The notes below the pieces were generated by a model. It saw nothing but the letters and a program-made list of their open reading frames with translations. It made no database searches and was not told where the DNA came from. A stretch of DNA of 39,968 nucleotides. Origin: Psilocybe azurescens. Its lineage: Eukaryota; Basidiomycota; Agaricomycetes; Agaricales; Agrocybaceae. Both the position numbers and the translations under genes were made by a program. Below, piece after piece: positions 20,545 through 30,459 of the stretch. The stretch's first letter is position 1. Every line of letters begins with the position of its first letter. Where the stretch lies: positions 1 through 39,968 of the forward strand of contig JAJIRX010000174.1 of the NCBI GenBank assembly GCA_023853785.1. Direction: 5' to 3'.

Positions 20545-22358
20545 CTCTTTGCTTTGCTTTGCCGTCAATGCTCACCGGAGTGTATGGGCGGTTCTAGTCT
20601 CCTACACTAGCGTAAGTAGAAGTGGAATCGAAAGAAAATCAGTATTGAGTCCGAGCACCGGCGTTCTGGCAGGCAAACTGACGCAAATGAAAGGAAAGGT
20701 CCGAGGATGATGGCTGTGCCTTGGCAGGCTTAATGACGGCATTGACAAGTTGTATCCATTTTGGGACACTGGCCGACGACGGCTGTAGCTTGGGGCTTGG
20801 GAGTTTGGCTGAAGTTCTTGATGATGGTCTTTCCTTCATGCTGTGAATCAGTGAATTAGTAATATGGAAGTTCGAGAACTGAATGAATGGCAAAACATGA
20901 GAGTGCTCCGGTGGCCCTGACGTCCGCCTCATTGGAGCTTCCTATCCATCATACATGCTATAAATGATGAAGCTTTGTACATATCGAGAATATTTCTCTT
21001 TCCCTCGGATAAGTAGTGCCCATTGAGTAGAGTGTACGCGAGCGAATTACCTCCCGAAGTGACTTATTTATGTATTCAACCGCCAAGGATGACCCGAAAA
21101 GGCACTGGTGACGCCGTGCGAAGTTGGCGGGATCAAGCTACCAAACGATACCAATTTTAACTTTTAAATTAACTCATCTGACATGGCCTTCTGTTGATGG
21201 AGAGGGAAAATGGTCTTCTGAGTCGCCTGAGACCAGGACCCCGGACAATGTGGGCCTGATCCCGAAAACACACTTTTCGTCCGGACACAAGGTAAGCCAT
21301 TTTGTCCGGATTGGACCCGGCCTCCTCTGATTTTCTCAAAATTCGTCTGGACCTCAGGACCGGGCCTATTTTTGCTAAAAATCATCTGGATTGGTAGGTT
21401 CGAGCTTAAAATCGCTCCAGACGTCGCAGGGGGACCTCAAAAACACAGGGAACGAAGTGTTAGGTGTCTAAATAGCACATGAAAGCAATATAGCTAAATT
21501 TCTTGAATCCCATACTAGGTAGCTCCTAATATTTGCAATTACAGTACCCGCCTCGCTTCTGTGAGAGCTTCAATGCCTTTTGTAACTGCTTGGCCACTTT
21601 TTGTAGGGTGAGAAATCAGCTTAAACCATCAGGTGAGAGCTCGAGAGTAGAGGCCTAATGCTGATACTGAGAGTCTACCTTGTAATTGAGGAGTGTAGGA
21701 AAGTTGATTGACAAGAGTAGAAGAAATTGACAAGTTTTGAAAAATCGCAGTAGTGGCCCGAACAGAGCGGCATTTTTGAACATATATATGTTTAAAACTT
21801 TGAAGTTCCATGTATGATATCGTGGACATGCTGGAGGAAAAATCTTGAAAATAAAATAACATACAAGTGTGAATAGATGAGGAGAAACCACATAAAAATA
21901 TGAAGATATGCTACAACTTCAAGACATGCTCGAACTCGTGAATAATAAATCTCAAACTCACGCTAAAGCGGTACACCACGACTGCCTTTCGTCTGGATCA
22001 GGAATCTAGCCATCTCGTAAGATATATTTTCTGTCCAGATCGTGGGAGTCAGCCATTTCAAAACAATTCACAATTTTGTCCGGATTGGCACTTGGCCTGT
22101 GTGAAAATTTGTCAAAAATCCGTCCGGGTTAGTATCCGACCTCACTCCCCATTTCCCGGGGTCCTTTCAGACCTCAGTTCCCGGCAGAAGCAAGGGGGGT
22201 GCCGCTTACATAGATGGGATGCAGTAAAACAACGACATTGATTGACTGCCAACTCACCGACTGCCTGCCATCCTAACTGAATCGCAAGTACCTGCCCATC
22301 CATCGCCTCCATCTCTTTTAAATTTCAATCAGCGCGTGGGTCTCGAATCTCGAATATA
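20545..22358. other. Spacer of unit 1 with a locus-specific insertion
   Basis: No gene. 20545-21210 and 22166-22358 match 27043-27870 and 27871-28057 of unit 2. Between them lies about 0.95 kb absent from unit 2 (listed separately). The last 190 bp lead to the DUF6534-like start codon. Confidence 0.55.
21215..22165. mobile_element. Insertion specific to unit 1, with internal direct repeats
   Basis: Unit 2 runs directly from GAGAAAATAACCTTCG to TTTCAGACCTCG, while unit 1 is interrupted after AAAATGGTCTTC and resumes at CTTTCAGACCTCAG. The insert carries an imperfect direct repeat: TTTTGTCCGGATTGG at about 21300 and again at about 22076, each followed by a GGCCT...AAAATTYGTC context. Motifs GGACCCCGG (21237) and CCCGGGGTCC (22157) lie near the ends in inverted orientation. 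No coding capacity is visible. It could be a small non-autonomous element or an LTR-derived fragment. Confidence 0.45.
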
Positions 22359-24300
22359 ATGGCATCGATAGCAGACCCATTGGACCCCAATCTTGCCGCA
22401 AGACTGACGAAATCGATCAATGGCCTGTTCGCGGGCAGCTACCTTGCAGGCGTGTGCGTAGCGCCCAGCTTCCGACTTCACGACCCAACCGACTAACTCT
22501 TCCCTACTTTCTTTCTTTCTTTTGTGTATTATTTATAGATTCTACGGTCTGACGACACACCAAACGTTCGTGTACTTCCGAGGATCCGGTAAAGACCCTC
22601 TATATACGCGTTTTTTGTGAGTCTTCGTTTTCGTCACCCGTTCGAGTACAATTGCCGCCCAGAGTCCTATATCACCTACCCTCAACGCAACGATGAGTTC
22701 TTACTTACTATATGCATTGATGCAGGTTCTACTTCTCTGGTGCGCACGTCGTCATTTTAAGTGCTGAAGTATGGGCTATACATCATATATCTTGCTAGGA
22801 TTCTCGACACGCTTCAAGCTGTGTTCGCAGCAGTCGCATTGCTTAAGCTCACAGAGGAGTCCATATCCAACCCCTAAGCATACTTCTCAATCGCGTACCA
22901 TGGTGAGCATTCAGATCGCTTTTTTGCTCCTATCCATGACTCGCTAACCATGAGGCTGTAGGACGCTGTCGGTGGGTTACGCATTCTTTTGAAATTGCTC
23001 CATGATAATCTGAGCTATTATTTGGATCGATTAGTTCTCGTTGTTTATGATGGTGCGTATCTCCTCCCTTCGTTCAAAATTACGTTATAAGTTTGTGGGC
23101 CTTCTCCTCTTAGTGCTTAAGTGATAGCGGTGTGAGAGGGTACGCTTTTTCAAGTCCCTTATACACACGGTGACTAAACTCAGTCTACTATAGATTCTAC
23201 TGTTATCGAATCTGGCGGTGTAAGTCATCGTTGTTTCCACTATCTCTAACTCCATGTATTCACGCCTTCCCATGTAACAAAGTCAGCAAGAGGAACGCGA
23301 TCTTGACCACTGCAGCAGTATGCTCCACCCACTCTGCCTACTAGGAAAGACTCATCCTCATTAATGGACGCGATCGACCAGGTGTTTTCTGTCATCTGTC
23401 CACTAGTGGCGGCTCTCTGTGAGTCCTTTCCTTTAATAAAACAGCGGATAATTCCTAATTCGGCCTCTGAATTTAGATAGCACATCACAGACGTGCGTAT
23501 AATTGTATGCATCCATGTCCGCGACAGTCTGTTCTCACCTGGACGCATGCATGCTTCATTAGCGTACAAAAACAGGCCTCCAGGCTCTTAATCTCGTTGT
23601 AAGAGTCCCTGCTTGATGCATGTCTCGACGAGTCATTCAATCAAACTTCCCGTCTCCCAGGCTGAACTGGATGTCACTCTGATTTTAATCTGCGTTGCTG
23701 ACTCTATACTCGCTGGAACTCTATGTGTGCTGCTCTGGAACAGTCGGTCAGGAATAAAACGGTATGCCCAACAATAACACTCCCAGCAATTCCCCTCTCT
23801 GACTAACCAATGCTCTACTTCCTAGAACAAACTCAGTGATCAGCACACTGATCCTGTATACCGTAACAACGGGCCTTCTCACGAGCATAGTGGCTATAGC
23901 TACATTGATCATGGTGAGATCAATTTCATGATGTATCGCGAATACCTTAGTGCGATTGACGATGGACCGTTCATTCCAACCTCCCAGCTGCTCACAATGG
24001 AGGGAACATTCGCGTACGCAGGCGCGTTCTACATGCTCAGTAAACGTACGTCGCCCTCCAACCTGGGAACCCGAACAACCGTACTAACCCAGCACCCTCC
24101 CGCCCTCCACCTTTACAGTATACCTCAGCTCCCTCCTCGCAACACTCACCAGGCGCGAAAAGATCAGAACGCAAATGGAGGCCACGACAGAGATGATCTC
24201 TATTCCTCTGGACTCAACAGGATTAGGCAAAGCCAGCGCGCTCAAAGAATCGGCATCCCTATCTTCGCGTCGGAAGACTCGGAAGATTCGGATGATGTAA
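22359..24300 (+). pseudogene. DUF6534-like multi-pass membrane protein, unit 1 copy
   Basis: The N-terminus from ATG 22359 reads LDPNLAARLTKSINGLFAGS, then, after an intron at 22454-22538, FYGLTTHQTFVYFRGSGKDP and the first helix. Further pieces: ILDTLQAVFAAVALLKLTEE, SKRNAILTTAAV, and near the 3' end RTNSVISTLILYTVTTGLLT, TMEGTFAYAGAFYMLSK and YLSSLLATLTRREKIR. This order of helices fits the basidiomycete family filed as DUF6534, membrane proteins of unknown ligand. An in-frame TAA at 22875-22877 (after EESISNP) is shared with unit 2. The C-terminal tail changes frame at AAAG (24244-24246) where unit 2 has AAAAG. Status: relic or sequence-damaged gene. Confidence 0.6.
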
Positions 24301-26484
24301 GTACTACGGTGCGATCTGGGATGAGGGCTACGCAAAGAGCAACGCTGAGGCTTAAATCGGAAAATTGACTGGGGTGACGGTCAGTATAGTATAACATTAT
24401 TTTCCGGAAAAAATGAACCCTGTGTGCCTTCTCGGTAGTGCGTACAGAATTGGCAGGCCTTATGGGTGATCACTATCTTTTTCAGGTTCTCTGGGATGTA
24501 GAGTAGATCATGGTGTGTATAACTTCACTCAAATAGTATTCAGAGTCTCCACGATCAGCTTGGGAGTTATCGTTTTCCTATATGTTAGTTTGGCAACAAT
24601 GTTGATCTTGGTATACTGTGTTTGTATTTAGCCCGGCCTGCCAATCGCATTGTTGTTATAGCTATCGAGGGCCTTGGTTGACGTAACAACAAATTGAGTA
24701 CTTAGCACAAGACCGTATATGTCAAGGAAGTAAATGCGATGACAAAGGATGACATCGCTCACGCCTCGTCCTCGTCCTCGCCTTCATGCCCGCCTCGCCT
24801 CCGAGTCATCCCATCCCATCCTAGCTCTGTGACCGGGGTCGCGGTCGCACGCCAGACCTCATCTGGCACCAATCAACCCCGCCATCTTCGCCTTCGTCGT
24901 CCTCGTCATACGACACAACGCGACACGGTACGAGTCGGACACGACACGCACGCAAGAACACTTATATATGGTTCAGGTTATACCTATACCTATACTTATA
25001 CTTATACCCTACCCCACCCTACGATACTCATACCGTATGACATACGGTACAAGCGAACCTCGGAACGATGATACCCCCCAGGCTTATGGCTTCTCCTTTC
25101 TATTTTCATACTTAATCTTATGCTTATGCTCACTCCCATCTCTCATCTCTCATGCCTATCCCAAGCCTTTCTCGTTCTCATCTTTATATATAATCATCCC
25201 TTTACATAGAGTAAGTCGTGGTTCGCGACTTTGTTTTGACCATTTCCTTTCCTTTCCTTTCCTTTCCCAGTCCGACGTACGACGGTCACGTTTCCTTTTC
25301 CTTTGTACCCACTGTCACTGCTCTGCTTGGTGTTCTAGTGTCCCGAAAATGAAAATGAAAACCCGAAAACGCGTCGCTCTCTCGAGAGTCGCATCTCGCG
25401 TCTATACCCTCCCTTCCCCACTTTCACGTTCATCTCATCTCATCTCGTGGACCTACAATCAATGTCTATAATATATATATGCTCCTCAAATTCAGATGCA
25501 AATGCAAATTCAAATAATGCACCTCTGAGATCCAACAATAATCAGTCCGTGAGAGTCAGATCCGGCGTCTGAATCAAATCAAATATTTACGGAAATCGAA
25601 ATCGAAATCGTATGCTTATAGAGTAAGCATCGCAGTTCGCAGTCTCGACTCGTATAAACCCTTTGTATGTATGTATGTATCTTCCATCAGCATTGAATCC
25701 GAATCAGCAGTGACTCTGAACTGCTAAGTATAGTAAGCGCTTGGAGTTGATCCCAGGCGCAAAAAAGCGACTCGGAACTCGGACACTGCCAGTGCAACAA
25801 CTACAGTTACAACACTGCAGTGCCTGCCAGTAGGATACACTCAGCTCAAAGCAACAACTCGCACTTTAGCTAGACTCCAGAATCTAGATCTCCAACTCGG
25901 CGCCACGCACCTCGGCCTCACCTCCCAGGCTGAGGCTGAGGCTGCAACCAGAGACAGACTCGAAATCGCTCCTGTCCTGCAGCCTGCAGTACTACCCTCT
26001 TAATCCAAGTTACAGTATGAGAAAAGGAAAAGGGTGAAAATGATGTTTGGTCGCTCGATATAATAATATAGATGCCAGACCCAGCCTGCAGGTCTGCTCA
26101 AGAGCGGGAGGGGAATGGGGATGGGGGAATGTCAGCGGTCTCTAGCTGCATGACAATCTCTGCAAGGCTTATCGTTATCAATGCCTATATAATATGGGGC
26201 AGGGGGTACGCATCGACAATTATTGGTCCTGCGACACAGACGCTGCAGTTTACCGTCTGCCGCCTTCTGTATGTATATATATGCATGGGAAATGCCGCAA
26301 CAACCACCCGCCGAACGCCGATGCCCAAGCCATGTCCTTGCGGTGCTCCTTTAGACAATGTATTCAAAGTTCTCGATTTCTGTGTCGAGTACGCAACGTG
26401 TGTACTATTATTGTAAATCATGTTGGCATAGACTATGGACCATCACGGGTAACACTCAATCAGTCATCCATACATCCATCTTAT
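24301..26484. other. Junction and non-coding half of duplication unit 2
   Basis: 24301-24730 has no match in unit 2's own 3' flank that I could see and holds no gene. 24731-26484 repeats 12341-13154 plus 18917-19975. It includes CTCGTC repeats near 24763, TATACC/TATACT runs near 24975-25010, a TTTCC repeat at 25243-25267, a TATG run near 25666-25680 and the empty transposon site at 25581-25586. No coding gene is supported. Confidence 0.6.
25581..25586. other. Empty target site matching the transposon insertion point
   Basis: The uninterrupted text TCTGAATCAAATCAAATATT then TACGG corresponds exactly to the two flanks of the transposon in unit 1, with one copy of the 6-mer (AAATAT here, AAATAC in unit 1). 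Confidence 0.85.
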
Positions 26485-27042
26485 CTATCTATACGCCGCG
26501 ATCTTCCCACTGAACGTCCCCAAATACCACCCCAGCACGAGCCCGCCCAGGCCATCGTACAGCACCACCCCCAGCAGCGCTGTGCCAGCGGCGCCGGCGT
26601 TCCGCGCCGCCAGCCACTTAACCCCTGCCAGCGTCGCGAGCAGGACGCGCACGGGCGCGCTAGCGTGCAGGAACTGGTTCTCTTCCATGGGCATGTACGA
26701 TGTGGCGATATCTGTAATGTGTAAGAGTTCAGTATTTGTTATTATCATCGAGGTTTTATGAAAGCGAATGCGAACTCGGGTCGGAAGGGCGTTCGGATGA
26801 GGAGATCGTTCAACGCAAGAACAGGGACAGGGATAGGGATAACAGAGAAGATACTTACACGACATCCCAAGCGCAACTGTCGCGATTCCTAGTGTAGATC
26901 TATCCTCTCCTTCCGGTGCATTCCCACTGGCAGCGCGCGTTGGCTTCGGCTTTGCTTGGAATAGTATGGCGCACCCGAGTGCCGTTAGGCCCAGCGCGTG
27001 CACGAGAATTGGCCATGGGAGGAGGATGGGGTAGAATATCAT
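26485..27042 (-). CDS. Small four-helix membrane protein, unit 2 copy (intact)
   Basis: Two exons: 27042-26859 and 26711-26485, joined across an intron at 26712-26858 (donor GTAAGT, acceptor CAG). The mature protein would be 136 residues. Helix 1 is FYPILLPWPILVHALGLTAL, helix 2 follows TLGIATVALGMS and ends in ATSYMP, helix 3 is PVRVLLATLAGVKWLA, and helix 4 contains ALLGVVLYDGLGGLVLGWYL; the C-terminus is SGKIAAYR. The intron is 147 bp, a multiple of three and free of stops, so an unspliced reading gives 185 residues with an implausible basic insert. The phase and paralogue comparison favour splicing. I do not know the function; the protein resembles conserved small membrane proteins of mushrooms. 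Confidence 0.7.
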   Translation of the reverse strand: MIFYPILLPWPILVHALGLTALGCAILFQAKPKPTRAASGNAPEGEDRSTLGIATVALGMSCKYLLCYPYPCPCSCVERSPHPNALPTRVRIRFHKTSMIITNTELLHITDIATSYMPMEENQFLHASAPVRVLLATLAGVKWLAARNAGAAGTALLGVVLYDGLGGLVLGWYLGTFSGKIAAYR

Positions 27043-28057
27043 CTGCTTTCCTTTGCTGTCAATGCCCAGCGGAGTGGAGGAGCGGTCCTAGTCTCCTACA
27101 CTGGCGTAAGTAGAAGTAGAAGCGAAAGCGAAAGAAAAGGAATACTAAGCGCGAGCACTAGCGTGCTGGCGGGCAAACGGACGCAAATGAACGTCTGACG
27201 GATGGTGGCTGTGCCCTGGCAGCATGATCATGACGGGGATTGAAATATTGACACATTGTATCCATTTTAGGACTGGCCGACAACGGCTGCAGCTTGGGAC
27301 TTTGAGTTCGGCTAAAGTTCTTGATGGTGATCTTTCCTTCTTACAGTGAATCAGTGGATCAGTGATAAGGAAGTTCGAGAACTGAATTAACGGCAAAACA
27401 TGAGGGTGCCGCGGTGACCTTGACGTCCCCCCTCGTTGGAGCTTCCTCTCTATCATGCATACTATAAATGACGAAACTTTACATACCGAGGATCATCTTC
27501 CACTGGCAAGCAGGGCCCATCAAGGAAGGGAGTGTGTGTGTGTACGAACGAATGATCTCCGCGAAGTGACTTATTTATATGCTACAGTTGAACCCCTCTT
27601 AACCCATACCTCTCATAACCCATAACCCATACCTTTTAGAGGGAACCAAATCGTCATTTCCCACTAAAAGTCACCTCTCAAAACCCATAACCTCCAATAA
27701 CCCATAGCTCACGCCGTCCACCGAGAGGTATGGGTTAAGAGGGGTTCAACTGTACTGCCAAAGATGACCCGAAAAGGCACCGATGCCCTGGGCTACTAAA
27801 CGATACCAATTTTAGCTCTTAAATTAACTCACCTGACATGAACTCTAGCTGATGAAAGAGAAAATAACCTTCGTTTCAGACCTCGATACCCGGTAGAAGC
27901 GAAGGGGCTGCCACCTACATAGCTGGGATACAATAAAACAACGACATTGATTGACTGACTGACTGACTGACTGCCATCTTGACAGAATCATCAAGCACCT
28001 GCACACCCATCGTCTCCATCTCCTTTAGTTTCAATCGGCACGCTGGTCTACAATCTA
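27043..28057. other. Spacer of unit 2
   Basis: Non-coding, matching the spacer of unit 1. Contains the MITE (27585-27752), a short GT run near 27532 and a GACT repeat near 27953-27970. Basal elements upstream of the DUF6534-like start are not recognised. Confidence 0.55.
27585..27752. mobile_element. 168 bp MITE with 30 bp perfect terminal inverted repeats and TA target duplication
   Basis: Both ends read CAGTTGAACCCCTCTTAACC inward and continue identically to 30 bp. The element is flanked by TA on each side (27583-27584 and 27753-27754). The interior has repeated AACCCATA-type words and no coding capacity. The TA duplication and the CAGT terminus are typical of Tc1/mariner-pogo derived elements. 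It is missing at the matching place in unit 1 (about 21070), so it inserted after the duplication or was lost there. Confidence 0.88.
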
Positions 28058-30023
28058 ATGGCATCAACACCAATGGCAGGCCCATTAGACCCCAATCTTG
28101 CCGCAAGACTAACAAAATCGATCAACGGCCTGTTCGCGGGCAGCTACCTTGCAGGCGTGTGCGTAGCGCCCAGCCTCCAACTTCACGACCCAACCGACTG
28201 ACTCTTCCCTGCTTTCTTTCTTTAACGTATTATTATTCTTTGCAGGTTCTACGGCCTGACGACACATCAAACGTTTGTCTACTTCCGGAGATCCGGTAAA
28301 GACCCTCTATACACGCGCTTTTTGTGAGTCTTCGTCGTCGTTCGAGTCCATCATCTACCCTCGATGCAATGATAATTTCTTACTGTATACTTTGATGCAG
28401 GTTCTACTTCTCTGGTGCGCTCCTCGTCATTTTAAGCGCTCAAGCATGTGCTATACATCTTACATCGTAATAGGATTCTGGACACGCTTCACGCTGTGTT
28501 CGCAGCAGTCGCGCTGCTTAAGCTCACGGAGGAGTCCATAGCCAACCCCTAAGCATACTTCTCAACCACGTACCATGGCGAGCATTCAAATCGTTTTTTT
28601 GCTCCTATCCATGAGTCGCTAACCATGAGACTGTAGGACGTTGTCGGTGGGTCTCGCATCTCCTCGAAATTGCTCCGTGATAATTTGAGCTATTATTCGG
28701 TTTAGTTCTCGTTGTTTATGATGGCATGTGTCTGGTTTCAATTCTTTCAGGCTCACGTTAATAATTCATGGGCCTTCTTAGTCCTTAAGCGATAGCGGTG
28801 TGAGAGGGTACGCTTTTTCAAGTACCTTATAGGCACGGTGACTAAACTCAGTCTACTATAGATTCTACTGTTATCGAATCTGGAGACGTAAGTAATCTCC
28901 GTTTCCATACTCTCTAACTCCATGTATTCACGCGTTCCGATGGAATGTAGTCAGCAAGAGGAACACAATCTTGACCACTGCGGCAGTATGTTCCACCCAC
29001 TCTGCCTAATAGGCAAGGTCCATCCTCACTAATGGACCCGACTGACCAGGTATTTCCTGTCATCTGTGCATTAGTTGCGGGTCTTTGTGGGTCCTTTTAT
29101 TTAACAAAATCGCGGATCATCCCTAATCTGCCCTTTGAATTTAGATACCACATCAAAACGTGTGTGAAATTATATGCATCCAAGTCCGCGACGGTCCGTT
29201 CTCACGTCGACGCATTTATGCTTCATTAGTGTAGGAAAGACTGGCCTCCAGGCTCTTAATCTCGTTGTAAGAATTGCTGCTTGATGCATGTCTCAACGAT
29301 TCATTCAATCTGACTTCCCGTCTGGCAGGCTGAACTGGACGCCACTCTGATTTCCATCTGCGTTGCCGACTCGATACTCGCCGGATCGCTATGTGTGCTG
29401 CTCTGGAACAGTCGGTCAGGAATAAAACGGTATGCCCAACAATAACAATCTCAGTCACCCCCTTCTCTGCGACCGAAAAATTCTCTACCTCATAGAACAA
29501 ACTCAGTGATCAGCACGCTGATCCTGTATACCGTAACGACGGGCCTTCTCACGAGCGTAGTGGCTATCGCTACATTGATCATGGTGAGTTCAATTCATGA
29601 CGTATTGCGAATAACTTTAATTAGTGGCATTAACGATGAACCATTCCAACTTCCCAGCTACTCACAATGGAGGGAACATTCGCTTACGCGGGAGCGTTCT
29701 ACATGCTTAGCAAACGTACGTCGCCCTCCTCCACCCCGATAACTTGAACCGTACTAACCAAACTCCATCCCCCTCTCCTACCTTCCGGCTTTACAGTATA
29801 CTTCAGCTCGCTCCTCGCAACACTCAACCGCCGTGAAAAGATCAGAACGCAAATGGAGGCTACGACAGGGATGATCTCCATTCCTCTGGATTCGACAGGC
29901 AACTCCAGCGCGCTCAAAAGGGTCAGCATTCCTATCTTCGCGTCGCACGACTCAGACGATGTCAGCACCACGACGCAATCTGAAATAAGGACGGGGACGC
30001 AGAAGAGCGATGCTGAGGCTTGA
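28058..30023 (+). pseudogene. DUF6534-like multi-pass membrane protein, unit 2 copy
   Basis: ATG at 28058 (four residues longer at the N-terminus than unit 1: MASTPMAGPLDPNLAARLTK). Exon 1 ends at 28158, exon 2 is 28246-28323, and exon 3 starts at 28401 (FYFSGALLVILSAQA). Then ILDTLHAVFAAVALLKLTEE and an in-frame TAA at 28550-28552, the same as in unit 1. The 3' part is well kept: RTNSVISTLILYTVTTGLLT, TMEGTFAYAGAFYMLSK, then a tail IPIFASHDSDDVSTT ending at TGA 30021-30023. The shared stop implies the nonsense change predates the duplication, unless that position is intronic. Family assignment is by overall motif order and memory. Confidence 0.6.
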
Positions 30024-30459
30024 GTCCACTCAGTGCGGTTTGAAAATTTCTTGCCTCAATTGAAACGCTGCGCTAATACGTGAGATTACTGGGTAAACGA
30101 GGAGTATTCAAGAACTTGAGTATTGGCTATATATTTTTGTATTCATTATAATATGTATATATGACAAATTATTCACCCCACGCATGCTTTACGTGGTACG
30201 ACTCGGAAAGACACTGAAGATTATAAGTTTAAGCGTGCAATGCCCACTCATTGTGCTCCACGGCTTCACGTGGCGGACCAAATAGTTTTGGCCAGTTAGC
30301 CTGAAGAAACGCCCAATCAGCTGGTATATAGCGTACGAAGTGATTAAAGTGCTACAAGTGCCACGTAATTAAGTCCAAAACGGGTACTACGTCTATGTCA
30401 GTGCCTAATCTACAAGTCCATCTAAAGTCCTGACTGACTATTCACATTATATACAGAAA
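30024..30459. other. Intergenic region between DUF6534-like copy and GH16 gene
   Basis: 436 bp, convergent 3' ends of the two genes, AT-rich near 30130-30170. No gene, hairpin or repeat of note seen. Confidence 0.6.

Larger units (their letters stand above)
12341..24370. repeat. Tandem segmental duplication, unit 1 (interrupted by the transposon)
   Basis: Unit 1 comprises 12341-13154 plus 18917-24370, and aligns by eye along its length with unit 2 at 24731-30040. Shared landmarks in the same order: the CCTCGCC-rich stretch (12360, 24760), the ATCCCATCCCATCCT block, the GAAAATGAAAA(T/C)CCGAAAACGCG block (12910, 25348), the CTCCTCAAA(A/T)TCAGATGCAAA block (13052, 25482), the CTGCTAAGTAT block (19081, 25721), the membrane protein gene (19976, 26485) and the DUF6534-like gene (22359, 28058). 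Unit 1 differs by the 5.8 kb transposon and the insertion at about 21215-22165. Confidence 0.75.
24731..30040. repeat. Tandem segmental duplication, unit 2
   Basis: This is the second unit of the duplicated block and carries the same gene order as unit 1. It lacks the large transposon and keeps the empty target (AAATATTTACGG at 25581-25592). It has its own MITE at 27585-27752. The membrane gene here is intact and the DUF6534-like copy is longer in frame at its 3' end than in unit 1. Identity varies along the unit but is high enough to align by eye. Confidence 0.75.
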
